From Candidatus Falkowbacteria bacterium RIFCSPLOWO2_02_FULL_45_15 (GTDB taxonomy: Bacteria; Patescibacteriota; Patescibacteriia; Patescibacteriales; XYC2-FULL-47-12), in the NCBI GenBank assembly GCA_001777995.1, contig MFFV01000034.1:1-19633 (forward strand): 19,633 nt of DNA, given 5' to 3'. The notes beneath the pieces are model-generated. The model made no database searches. It was not told the origin of the DNA and worked only from the letters and a program-made list of their open reading frames with translations. The translations under genes were made by a program, and so were the position numbers. Below, in pieces: positions 5,927 to 12,282 of this stretch (within the stretch, counting starts at the first letter, position 1; each line of letters opens with the position of its first letter).

Positions 5927-7099
5927 TTATACTTTAGGTAAGAACTTTTTATCTGCATCTATAATGCCTTTCTTCTTATCTTCATATAATTCCCTGAATG
6001 TAGGTTCTGGTATCAGTTTGATATTGATTGTATACTTTTGATCGCTGGCTGAAATAGGATCGCCTGGCGCATTGGGGAATATATTTTTTAAAATATTTGA
6101 CAGCTGCTGTTTATTTTTATGAACTAGATTTTTTTCTTTCTGGCCGGCTGGAAGAGGCAATATTCCTGATTGGGCGGCAAAAATTCCGAGCATGCTCCAT
6201 GCAGCATTTGCCGCAGTTACTTTTTTTGGGTCCTTTCTTAAATCCGCGAAGCCAAGTTTTTCATAGCCCGTATTATATGGCTTGCCTTTGATTTTAATTT
6301 CTACATCATATTGATTTTTAAATTTAATTTCAATGTCCTGCCAGCTCTTTGCTTGGCTGAATTCTGCTATGCTAATATTTTTATCCGGCTTGGCCTTAGC
6401 CGCATCTTTAATATATTTGCTAAGCGCGGTTTTGAAATTGTTAAAATTATGCAGATAAAATTTAGAGAGAGGGTACGGTATAAAGATATGAGAAATATTT
6501 TTGTTATTGCGCGATATTGAATGCCCGGGCAATATGTAGTAGTTCTTATTGTCAGACAGCATCTCTGAAATATCAGCCAGCGATCTCAAAGAAATACCCC
6601 ACTTATCAACTTCGCCGGCGTCAATGATCAACGCTTCGTTATGCGCGGTGTTATCCGCAATTAACATTTTCTTTTCCAGCTCGCTAATAAATATGTCAAG
6701 GTCTTTTGTAATGCCGCTTAGGCCCGATAGCGTTGTATAGTAGCTGTCTTTAGAATATTTGCTTTCAATGAAGTCAAGCAAATTATCAGGCTTAAATTTT
6801 ATTGAAGCAGTTAACAAAGTGCTAGTATTTTTAGCTACTGTATTGTTATCTAAAGTAGGTTTAGGGTCAAATACGTAGCGAGGCTGGTTAAAAAGGTTAT
6901 TTCTGTTATAGAGGGTGTCCTTTTGTATAGCTCTAAATCGGCCTTTAATTGCATGGGCGGATTCAATAATGTTTAATGGATTGCCTGAAAGGAAAAATTC
7001 AAAGTTATACGGCAATAACTTACCGACTTGCGTTGTGCCAGACTGGCATTCGTATAGTTTATCCAAGATATTTTTTAATGTTATTTCATTCAGATGCAT
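5927..7099 (-). CDS. unrecognised 390-aa protein, possible replication initiator
   Basis: I do not recognise this family. The protein is lysine/asparagine-rich and soluble, with no signal peptide or TM segment. The N-terminal half is mixed alpha/beta. A middle segment (about 185-250) is followed by a basic region with the stretch YEKLGFADLRKDPKKVTAAN and a helical part (about 290-350) that could bind DNA. It sits leftward of a long AT-rich spacer with repeated GCTAA words and upstream of the AAA+ gene. This is the position expected of an initiator beside an origin, but no Rep motif is visible, so this is only a positional guess. It has its own good terminator. Confidence 0.6.
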   Translation of the reverse strand: MHLNEITLKNILDKLYECQSGTTQVGKLLPYNFEFFLSGNPLNIIESAHAIKGRFRAIQKDTLYNRNNLFNQPRYVFDPKPTLDNNTVAKNTSTLLTASIKFKPDNLLDFIESKYSKDSYYTTLSGLSGITKDLDIFISELEKKMLIADNTAHNEALIIDAGEVDKWGISLRSLADISEMLSDNKNYYILPGHSISRNNKNISHIFIPYPLSKFYLHNFNNFKTALSKYIKDAAKAKPDKNISIAEFSQAKSWQDIEIKFKNQYDVEIKIKGKPYNTGYEKLGFADLRKDPKKVTAANAAWSMLGIFAAQSGILPLPAGQKEKNLVHKNKQQLSNILKNIFPNAPGDPISASDQKYTINIKLIPEPTFRELYEDKKKGIIDADKKFLPKV

Positions 7100-7602
7100 A
7101 TAACTGATTGTAAAAATATTTATATCACATTACCGCGATAAGAGATGACCACAACATAGTAAATATTATTATAGTTCTTTTTCTTACATATTCATAATTA
7201 AAATATATTTTTTGCTAACTTTAGCCAATCATTAAAAATTAAGCTAAAAATAGTAGCTTCTATATCTTAGGCTAATTTACCCCATTTCCCCGATAGTTTC
7301 ATCGCGATTTCCTGTATATTTTATGGGTATTTTTTTGTATTTCGCCGTCAACGATCTCGATACCACATGGGTATAATTAGAGTATATAAAATAGACTTTG
7401 GGGGGAACGGGAAAATAAAACCAACCAAGAAAGAACGGCGCCTGCTATGGGCATCGTCTTCTATCTGTCATTTAAAACCAACTTAACCTTCCTCACCCAC
7501 GGGAAATGATGGCGGTTATGCAAAGCATGCATGAGCTTTGTGCATTTAGCTAAAGGTCGAAAGTGCACGGGCTCATTATTACTTCTTAACTTATACGCGC
7601 GT
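7100..7602. other. 500-bp divergent AT-rich spacer, possible origin/control region
   Basis: This noncoding stretch separates the leftward replication-like genes from the rightward small genes. It holds a near-palindrome GCTAACTTTAGC (7214-7225), further GCTAA words near 7243 and 7270, and an AAGCTA/TAGTAGCTT inverted pair (about 7241-7258). There is a consensus TATAAT (7372-7377) with no clear -35, and a hairpin-like ATGCAAAGC...GCTTTGTGCAT pair (7518-7546). AT-richness and repeated words fit an origin or operator region. No tRNA or long gene is seen. Confidence 0.4.
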
Positions 7603-7887
7603 ATGCCTAAATCAAACTACAAAGGTTCAGCTTCAACCTACAACCTGGTGGCCTCTCAAATCAAAGAGCGCTGGGGCGAGGGCGAAGTGGCACAGTATGA
7701 TCCTTACACCAACTGCCTCACATTCAGACAGTGGTCAGAATCCGGCTACAAGATTAAGCCGGGCGAGAAGGCCATCAAAAGCGTTACCCTCGTTGAAGTC
7801 AAAGACAAGGACGGCAAGGTAGTGAAGCGCTATCCTAAAACCGTCAATCTTTTCTACCAAAGGCAGGTTGAGATGGCAGCAGCTTAA
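7603..7887 (+). CDS. ArdC N-terminal-domain-like ssDNA-binding protein
   Basis: This 94-aa protein matches the pattern of the ArdC-like N-terminal domain (DUF1738, ssDNA binding). A helix with YNLVASQIKERW is followed by NCLTFRQWSESGYKIKPGEKAIK, then a beta hairpin and VNLFYQRQVE at the end. Full-length ArdC proteins add a C-terminal metalloprotease domain, which is absent here. ArdC protects incoming single-stranded DNA from host restriction, so an element that must enter other cells could profit from it. The frame is open back to 7531, but the residues before MPKSNYKG look unrelated, so the start at 7603 is preferred. Confidence 0.7.
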   Translation: MPKSNYKGSASTYNLVASQIKERWGEGEVAQYDPYTNCLTFRQWSESGYKIKPGEKAIKSVTLVEVKDKDGKVVKRYPKTVNLFYQRQVEMAAA

Positions 7888-7925
7888 TATAGGCCGAAGC
7901 ATAAATAATTAACAGCAAATCATTG

Positions 7926-7951
7926 CAGCCATTGAAGGCTGTTTTTGTTTG
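7926..7951 (+). terminator. intrinsic terminator after the ArdC-like gene
   Basis: CAGCC (7926-7930) and GGCTG (7937-7941) pair around a six-base loop and are followed by TTTTTGTTTG. It ends 12 nt before the next start codon. Confidence 0.7.
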
Positions 7952-7962
7952 CCTAATTGCCT

Positions 7963-8130
7963 ATGTCCCATGCAAGCAAGCGCAAAATTAGTTACCGCCG
8001 CTGGTCCGGCAACAAGCCGGTGCCCGGTGTATTCATTGAAGGCCGCTTTCTCAACCAGTACGGCTTTCAGCTGGGCGACACTGTCAACGTGCAATATGCG
8101 CCCGGACAAATTTTAGTTACTAAATCATAA
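7963..8130 (+). CDS. SymE-like small protein (AbrB-fold toxin family)
   Basis: This 55-aa gene reads MSHASKRKISYRRWSGNKPV at the start, then PGVFIEGRFLNQYGFQLGD and VNVQYAPGQILV. The pattern P-x-hydrophobic-x-G-x-(F/W)L-x2-(A/Y)GF-x-(I/L)GD followed by two strands is that of the SymE family. SymE is an SOS-induced protein with an AbrB-like fold, once described as an RNA-cleaving toxin and more recently linked to nucleic-acid condensation. In E. coli it is repressed by an antisense RNA; no obvious antisense promoter is seen here. The ATG is 12 nt after a terminator, and the gene is followed 4 nt later by the next. Confidence 0.7.
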   Translation: MSHASKRKISYRRWSGNKPVPGVFIEGRFLNQYGFQLGDTVNVQYAPGQILVTKS

Positions 8131-8134
8131 ATTT

Positions 8135-8341
8135 ATGGACATCAAACACTACATCATCAAAGCCGCCTGCGATGCAGATGCCAGGCCGAGATATTTAAAG
8201 CACGCTCCCCATCTCTTTGATGACTACTTCGTCATCAAATCAGGCGGCGAGGTTGTAACCAGCCAAGAGTGGGACAAGCTGCATGCGTTCCACTACTTCT
8301 TAGACGGCTTGGACTTCGTGAGCGCTGCAGTGCTCGCCTAA
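8135..8341 (+). CDS. small protein of unknown function (68 aa)
   Basis: The protein is not recognised. It is acidic-aromatic, with a helical start (MDIKHYIIKAACDADAR) and a second helical part (SQEWDKLHAFHYFLDGL). It starts 4 nt after the SymE-like gene, and the next small gene starts 9 nt after its stop. This spacing and its codon use, like that of its neighbours, support it as real. Confidence 0.6.
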   Translation: MDIKHYIIKAACDADARPRYLKHAPHLFDDYFVIKSGGEVVTSQEWDKLHAFHYFLDGLDFVSAAVLA

Positions 8342-8350
8342 CTTACTGCT

Positions 8351-8512
8351 ATGGCACAGCAATTAACTTTCACCAATGCAGCAAATGATTTAAAGCTGCA
8401 TCTGCAATCAGAATGCCCGCATGATTTTATAATCATAGAGCATTTTGACTACGAGCATGACCGCATTTACGAACAGCTCGTCTGCAGTAGATGCGGCTAT
8501 GCCAAAGACTAA
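8351..8512 (+). CDS. 53-aa protein with zinc-ribbon-like cysteines
   Basis: This short gene encodes CPHDF at residues 22-26 and CSRCGY at 45-50. The spacing C-x-H ... C-x2-C could hold one zinc ion (Cys22, His24, Cys45, Cys48). Proteins ending in a CxxCG knuckle after a charged helix are common in mobile elements and usually bind nucleic acid or protein partners. It follows the 68-aa gene by 9 nt and ends before a strong hairpin at 8522-8558. Confidence 0.55.
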   Translation: MAQQLTFTNAANDLKLHLQSECPHDFIIIEHFDYEHDRIYEQLVCSRCGYAKD

Positions 8513-8521
8513 TTTAATAAC

Positions 8522-8558
8522 AAGCAAGCGCCTCACTCACAAGGTGGGGCGCTTGCTT
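8522..8558 (+). terminator. long hairpin after the small-gene run
   Basis: AAGCAAGCGCC (8522-8532) with GGCGCTTGCTT (8548-8558), extended by a T-G wobble and CAC/GTG, forms a stem of about 15 bp around a seven-base loop. The T-tract is short (TTTCCT). It lies 10 nt before the next ATG, so it may attenuate transcription or shape translation of the 244-aa gene as well as terminate. Confidence 0.65.
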
Positions 8559-8568
8559 TCCTAAAAAT

Positions 8569-9303
8569 ATGAACGCACCAGTCCAGACAGCGCCGGCAGT
8601 GGCGCTACAAACACAACCCATCAAGCCATTCTCTCTGCTTATTCAGCCGGTAGCAGACAACGAGCAGATAGTTTTGGCCTGGGAAAATTATCAGGAGCTT
8701 AAGCAAAAGTTGCTCAATAACAACGACTACCAGCCAATTAACGGTCGGCAATGCATTAAGAAAAGCGGCTGGCGCAAGATACAGACCGCTTTCGGCATCA
8801 GCGATGAGCTAATCAAGGAAGAGCGCAAGGACTGCGACAAGCATTTCGTCTATGAAATAACTGTCAAAACCTCTGCGCAAAATGGCAGATTCGCCTATGG
8901 CGTTGGTTCGTGCGCTTCCAATGAGCGCAAGTTTGCTCATCCGGAACATGATGTTAGAAGCACGGCTCATACGCGGGCGAAGAACAGAGCCATATCGGAC
9001 TTGGTAGGAGGCGGCGAAGTTAGCGCCGAGGAAATGATTTCCTATCCGTCAGAAAAACCAGCCGAGGAGAATGTAATAAGCAAAGCATATATGGATAAGG
9101 TTTTTCAGGAGAGCGGCAACGGCGAGACGGAAATGACAGATAGAAACGAATACGATATGACCGAGAAACAGCGCGACTACCTCGTCAGTTTAATCAACCA
9201 GAAAATCTATGACCCGGTGGAGCGCGAGCAGAAACTGGAGATGATCGGCGGCTTTAATAAAAGCGATGCGTCTGAAGCGATTGGTCAACTGCTGGGAGAG
9301 TGA
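8569..9303 (+). CDS. possible Rad52-like single-strand annealing protein
   Basis: This 244-aa protein belongs to a family I recognise by pattern from archaeal and bacterial mobile elements. Residues 63-80 read IKKSGWRKIQTAFGISDE, residues 107-114 contain the glycine-rich RFAYGVGS, and residues 130-148 contain STAHTRAKNRAISDL. The latter resembles the TRA-x-NRA-(I/L) helix of Rad52/DdrA-type annealing proteins. The C-terminal part (about 193-244, TEKQRDYLVSLI) is a small helical domain often attached to phage recombination proteins. The annealing role is therefore a family-level inference. It would act in recombination or repair during element replication. A hairpin precedes the start and a structured region follows the stop. 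Confidence 0.6.
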   Translation: MNAPVQTAPAVALQTQPIKPFSLLIQPVADNEQIVLAWENYQELKQKLLNNNDYQPINGRQCIKKSGWRKIQTAFGISDELIKEERKDCDKHFVYEITVKTSAQNGRFAYGVGSCASNERKFAHPEHDVRSTAHTRAKNRAISDLVGGGEVSAEEMISYPSEKPAEENVISKAYMDKVFQESGNGETEMTDRNEYDMTEKQRDYLVSLINQKIYDPVEREQKLEMIGGFNKSDASEAIGQLLGE

Positions 9304-9308
9304 GGTTT

Positions 9309-9338
9309 GGAAGTTAATTTACGCCGAAGTTAACTTCC
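9309..9338 (+). other. hairpin immediately after the 244-aa gene
   Basis: GGAAGTTAA (9309-9317) and TTAACTTCC (9330-9338) pair perfectly, six bases past the stop codon. There is no T-tract. It may stabilise the mRNA 3' end or be a protein-binding site. Confidence 0.55.
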
Positions 9339-9348
9339 GCCAGTGAAT

Positions 9349-9390
9349 GGGCCGGGGTTGCCGTCAAAGCAACCCTGGCCCTATTCTTGA
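9349..9390 (+). terminator. GC-rich hairpin, probable terminator of the 244-aa gene
   Basis: GGGCCGGGGTTGC (9349-9361) pairs with GCAACCCTGGCCC (9369-9381), 13 pairs including one G-U, around a seven-base loop. The following TATTCTTGAATTTT is T-rich but interrupted. The stem is very strong for this AT-leaning DNA. Confidence 0.65.
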
Positions 9391-9438
9391 ATTTTGCGGG
9401 CATTCTTGATATGCTGGAAGTGCGAAACAACAATCTAT

Positions 9439-9444
9439 TATAAT
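9439..9444 (+). promoter_or_regulatory. consensus -10 box of the structured RNA locus
   Basis: TATAAT starts at 9439. A good -35 is not visible at the usual spacing (9416-9421 reads GGAAGT). Initiation would fall near 9451, just at the structured segment. The box lies directly beside the outer arm of the 15-bp inverted repeat (9421-9435). Confidence 0.45.
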
Positions 9445-9446
9445 AT

Positions 9447-9565
9447 CCGAAGAATAGCAAGCAATTGCGACGTCTTTTGTGTGCGGAATCGGGCACTCCG
9501 ACCAAACACAAGAGGCGTCTTCGGACACTGATTGTTGTTTCGCAGGTCGGGTGTCCGTTTTTGTT
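9447..9565 (+). ncRNA. candidate structured small RNA with its own terminator
   Basis: No good protein gene fits here, but the DNA is full of pairing. GACGTCTTTTGTGT (9469-9482) pairs with ACACAAGAGGCGTC (9506-9519), 14 pairs including two G-U. TCCGAAGA (9446-9453) can pair with TCTTCGGA (9518-9525). CGGACAC (9522-9528) and GTGTCCG (9551-9557) form an intrinsic terminator followed by TTTTTGTTTT. The second and third helices share bases and exclude each other, which is typical of attenuators or copy-control RNAs. A 15-bp inverted repeat (9421-9435 and 9530-9544) reaches over the whole unit. It could also be a leader controlling the 266-aa gene. It matches no RNA family I can name. Confidence 0.5.
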
Positions 9566-9596
9566 TTGGGAAAATTTAATAATAAAACTTAAACAT

Positions 9597-10397
9597 ATGG
9601 ACTACTCCTCAATAACTAATCATAAGAATAAAGCTGGCATAGAAGCATTGATGGAGCCAAAGAACAGTACCGGATTGGCGAAGTTATGCATTTATATCGG
9701 TGGCACTTTTATCTTGTTTGCTTTTATAAGTTTATTAAGAGTAAATTTTAAAGATATGTTTGTGTTCGCTGGCTTAGGCATCTTGTCAAACTACATAGGT
9801 TATCGGTTGCAGATACGGAAAAGCGTTAAGCTAATTTTGCATGACGATGTTAAAGATTACTTAGAGGCAGTTGGTACAATAGCTAAAACCATAGTCAGTA
9901 AATCCGAAGATTGCGTCGAAGCTTTGGTGAAAGAATTATCGTCATCTAAGACTTGCAATCCTACCAAAAAAGACACTTATCATTACTTCATAGAATTAAC
10001 CATATTCATGGTTTATCTATTGGAGAGCAATTTTTCAGAATTAAGAAAGACAAATAACAACGTCAAAAAATATATAGATGTTATTGTGCGTGATATATTG
10101 GACAACGTGCAGCAGAATATAAGCAGTAGAAATGATACGAAACAATTTTATCCCAATCTTTCGGATATTTATATTCCGACGTATTACAAAGACCGCGACA
10201 AAGCGATGTCTTTCACGTCTGAAAAATTGATTAAGTTATATACGGCAAAAATTTTAATGCTGGCAAAAGTAATAGACAATAATAAGGATGCTGAAGTTAT
10301 AGATGCGGCTACATTGTTTGTAGCTAAAGCAATGGAGGGTTATGTCAAAGCAACTGACGAGCTCCTTAATATTTTAAAAAAGGTGTTCGTAAAATAG
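9597..10397 (+). CDS. two-TM membrane protein of unknown function
   Basis: This 266-aa protein is not recognised. Two hydrophobic segments (about residues 28-48 and 53-70) are followed by a mainly helical soluble domain of about 195 residues with no known catalytic motif. An open frame continues upstream to a TTG at 9465, but that part lies in the structured RNA region and looks noncoding, so the ATG at 9597 is chosen. A small two-TM plus helical domain protein beside a restriction cargo could be a membrane effector, but a maintenance role is equally possible. A terminator at 10419 isolates it from the restriction operon. Confidence 0.6.
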   Translation: MDYSSITNHKNKAGIEALMEPKNSTGLAKLCIYIGGTFILFAFISLLRVNFKDMFVFAGLGILSNYIGYRLQIRKSVKLILHDDVKDYLEAVGTIAKTIVSKSEDCVEALVKELSSSKTCNPTKKDTYHYFIELTIFMVYLLESNFSELRKTNNNVKKYIDVIVRDILDNVQQNISSRNDTKQFYPNLSDIYIPTYYKDRDKAMSFTSEKLIKLYTAKILMLAKVIDNNKDAEVIDAATLFVAKAMEGYVKATDELLNILKKVFVK

Positions 10398-10418
10398 CAT
10401 CTCAAACAGTCTAAAGTC

Positions 10419-10448
10419 AAACACCCGCGTGATGTAGGGTGTTTTATT
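10419..10448 (+). terminator. intrinsic terminator after the two-TM gene
   Basis: AAACACCC (10419-10426) and GGGTGTTT (10437-10444) form an 8-bp stem around a ten-base loop, followed by TATTAT. It separates this gene from the restriction operon. Confidence 0.75.
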
Positions 10449-10480
10449 ATAATTAACTTTAATCTTTGCCTAATTTTAGC

Positions 10481-10509
10481 TTGACTAAAGGGGTTTAAAA
10501 TAGTAGATT
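10481..10509 (+). promoter_or_regulatory. promoter of the type III-like operon
   Basis: TTGACT (10481-10486) and TAGATT (10504-10509) are separated by 17 bases, placing the start near 10517, 40 nt before the mod ATG. Upstream, TTTGCCTAATTTTAGC (10465-10480) resembles the GCTAACTTTAGC word at 7214, hinting at a shared element-encoded regulator; this is only a similarity by eye. Confidence 0.55.
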
Positions 10510-10556
10510 GAATGTAGTATTTTAAAGTCTTGCTAAGGGCAACCTACAATATAACT

Positions 10557-12272
10557 ATGGCAAAAATTGACTACACAAACTGGAGCCAAAAAGATTTGAT
10601 AACAGAAATTGAGCGGCTCAAAAAGCGTAAAAAGTACGGGCTTGTCTGGGAAGATAAGCCGGAAAATGTGGTGGAGCAGTGCAGACAAGAGTTGCCGATT
10701 TTGGAAGAAGTGCCGGATAAGGAAATTAAAACAGACCCGGATAAGCCGGTAAACTTACTGATTGAGGGCGACAATTACCACGCGCTTTCTGTTTTAAACT
10801 ATACGCATAAAAGTAAGGTTGATGTTATTTATATTGATCCACCATATAACACAGGTAATAAAAGTTGGAAATATAATAATCGTTATGTAGATAGAGAGGA
10901 TGCGTTTAAGCATAGTAAATTCATGTCTTTTTTGAGCAATAGGATACGACTGGCTAAGAGTCTTCTTTCAATGAAGGGCATTATAATTTGTGCCATTGAT
11001 GATTACGAAGAGCAAAATGTTAGACATCTTTTTGATGATGTTTTTGGTGAAGAAAATAGATTGGGCACTATTGTGGTAATTCATAACCCAGGCGGGAGAC
11101 AGGATGATAAATTCTTTGCAACCGCACATGAGTATATGCTTGTCTACGCAAAGAATAGTCAATACGCAAAAGTAGGGTATCTAGATGTGTCGGAGAAAAA
11201 ACTTGCTCAATTCAAGTATGAAGATGAGTGGGGTAAATATAAACTTCGTGAATTCAGACGTAGCGGAGCAAATTCACGTCCGGAAGATAGGCCTAATCTA
11301 TGGTATCCAATTTATATTGATCCTAAATCCCTTGAGTTAACAATCAAGGCAAGCAAGCGTTTAATAGAGCTGTTGCCAATTGATTCGCAAGGCATAAAGA
11401 GGGTATGGAGATGGAACTCTGGCACATTTATGGAACAGAAAGAAAAGTATATTGAAGCCAAGAAAAATAAGGACGGCTGGTTTCTGTATGTTAAAGAGAG
11501 ACTGGACGACCACCAAGGACAAAAACCAAAGACTGTCTGGAATGAACCTTATTATAGTTCTGCCGTCGGAACTTCTGACATGAAAAATATTTTAGGGAAG
11601 GAATTTAATGGAAACAAAATTTTTGATTTTCCAAAATCTAAATTTTTAATACGAGACATTATTAGTATTACTTCAAGTAAAAATTCTTTAATATTAGACT
11701 TTTTTGCAGGCTCTGGAACTTCAGGGCAATCAGTGTTAGAGCTGAATAAAAAAGATGGGGGGCAAAGAGCGTTCATTCTCTGCACAAACAATGAAGACAA
11801 TAATGGTGACGGGATAAAAATTGCTACGGACATTTGTTACCCACGTATTAAAAATACTATAACAGGATATATAACCCCCAATAACGTTAAGATAGGCGGC
11901 ATTGGCGGTAACCTAAAATACTTCCGCACTGCATTCGTACCTGCAGAGCCGACTGATAACAATAAAACCAAGTTGACTGAAAAGGCTACCGAGATGCTGT
12001 GTATTCGTGAAGATACGTTTGAACTTGTTATAAACGAGGAGCAGTTTAAAATTTTCAAAGGCAAGGAACATCACACCGGCATTATATTCAACCAGTTAGC
12101 CATTCCTGATGTTAAGAAGGTCATCGCTAAAATTGATTCACCGTTTAGTGTCTATGTGTTTTCGCTTGGCGATGACACATTTGAGGATGAGTTCGCTGAC
12201 ATAGGTAATAAGGTTACGCTCTCCCCGATACCGGAAGCGATTCTGCGGGTGTACCGCCGTATTTTTAAATAA
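10557..12272 (+). CDS. mod: type III-like Mod DNA adenine methyltransferase
   Basis: This 571-aa protein is a beta-class N6-adenine methyltransferase. The catalytic DPPY motif is at residues 94-97 (YIDPPYNTG) and the SAM-binding FAGSG motif at 383-387 (DFFAGSGTSG). About 285 residues lie between them and include the target-recognition domain. The N-terminus (KYGLVWEDKPE) and the NLWYPIYIDP segment are typical of type III Mod subunits. With Res 10 nt downstream it forms the modification and target-recognition part of the complex, and methylates one strand of an unknown asymmetric site. The ATG at 10557 is chosen over an upstream TTG. The coding part from about 10800 to 11850 is visibly more AT-rich than both ends, which suggests a swapped recognition domain. 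Confidence 0.92.
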   Translation: MAKIDYTNWSQKDLITEIERLKKRKKYGLVWEDKPENVVEQCRQELPILEEVPDKEIKTDPDKPVNLLIEGDNYHALSVLNYTHKSKVDVIYIDPPYNTGNKSWKYNNRYVDREDAFKHSKFMSFLSNRIRLAKSLLSMKGIIICAIDDYEEQNVRHLFDDVFGEENRLGTIVVIHNPGGRQDDKFFATAHEYMLVYAKNSQYAKVGYLDVSEKKLAQFKYEDEWGKYKLREFRRSGANSRPEDRPNLWYPIYIDPKSLELTIKASKRLIELLPIDSQGIKRVWRWNSGTFMEQKEKYIEAKKNKDGWFLYVKERLDDHQGQKPKTVWNEPYYSSAVGTSDMKNILGKEFNGNKIFDFPKSKFLIRDIISITSSKNSLILDFFAGSGTSGQSVLELNKKDGGQRAFILCTNNEDNNGDGIKIATDICYPRIKNTITGYITPNNVKIGGIGGNLKYFRTAFVPAEPTDNNKTKLTEKATEMLCIREDTFELVINEEQFKIFKGKEHHTGIIFNQLAIPDVKKVIAKIDSPFSVYVFSLGDDTFEDEFADIGNKVTLSPIPEAILRVYRRIFK

Positions 12273-12282
12273 ATAAAACATT

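Noticed and set aside
7531..7602. N-terminal extension of the ArdC-like protein
   Set aside because: Residues do not fit the family, and the DNA forms a hairpin near its start; the ATG at 7603 directly precedes the domain.
9465..9596. N-terminal extension of the 266-aa protein from a TTG
   Set aside because: It overlaps the structured RNA and terminator; the translation is arginine-rich and looks random, and a good ATG with a hydrophobic-protein start follows at 9597.
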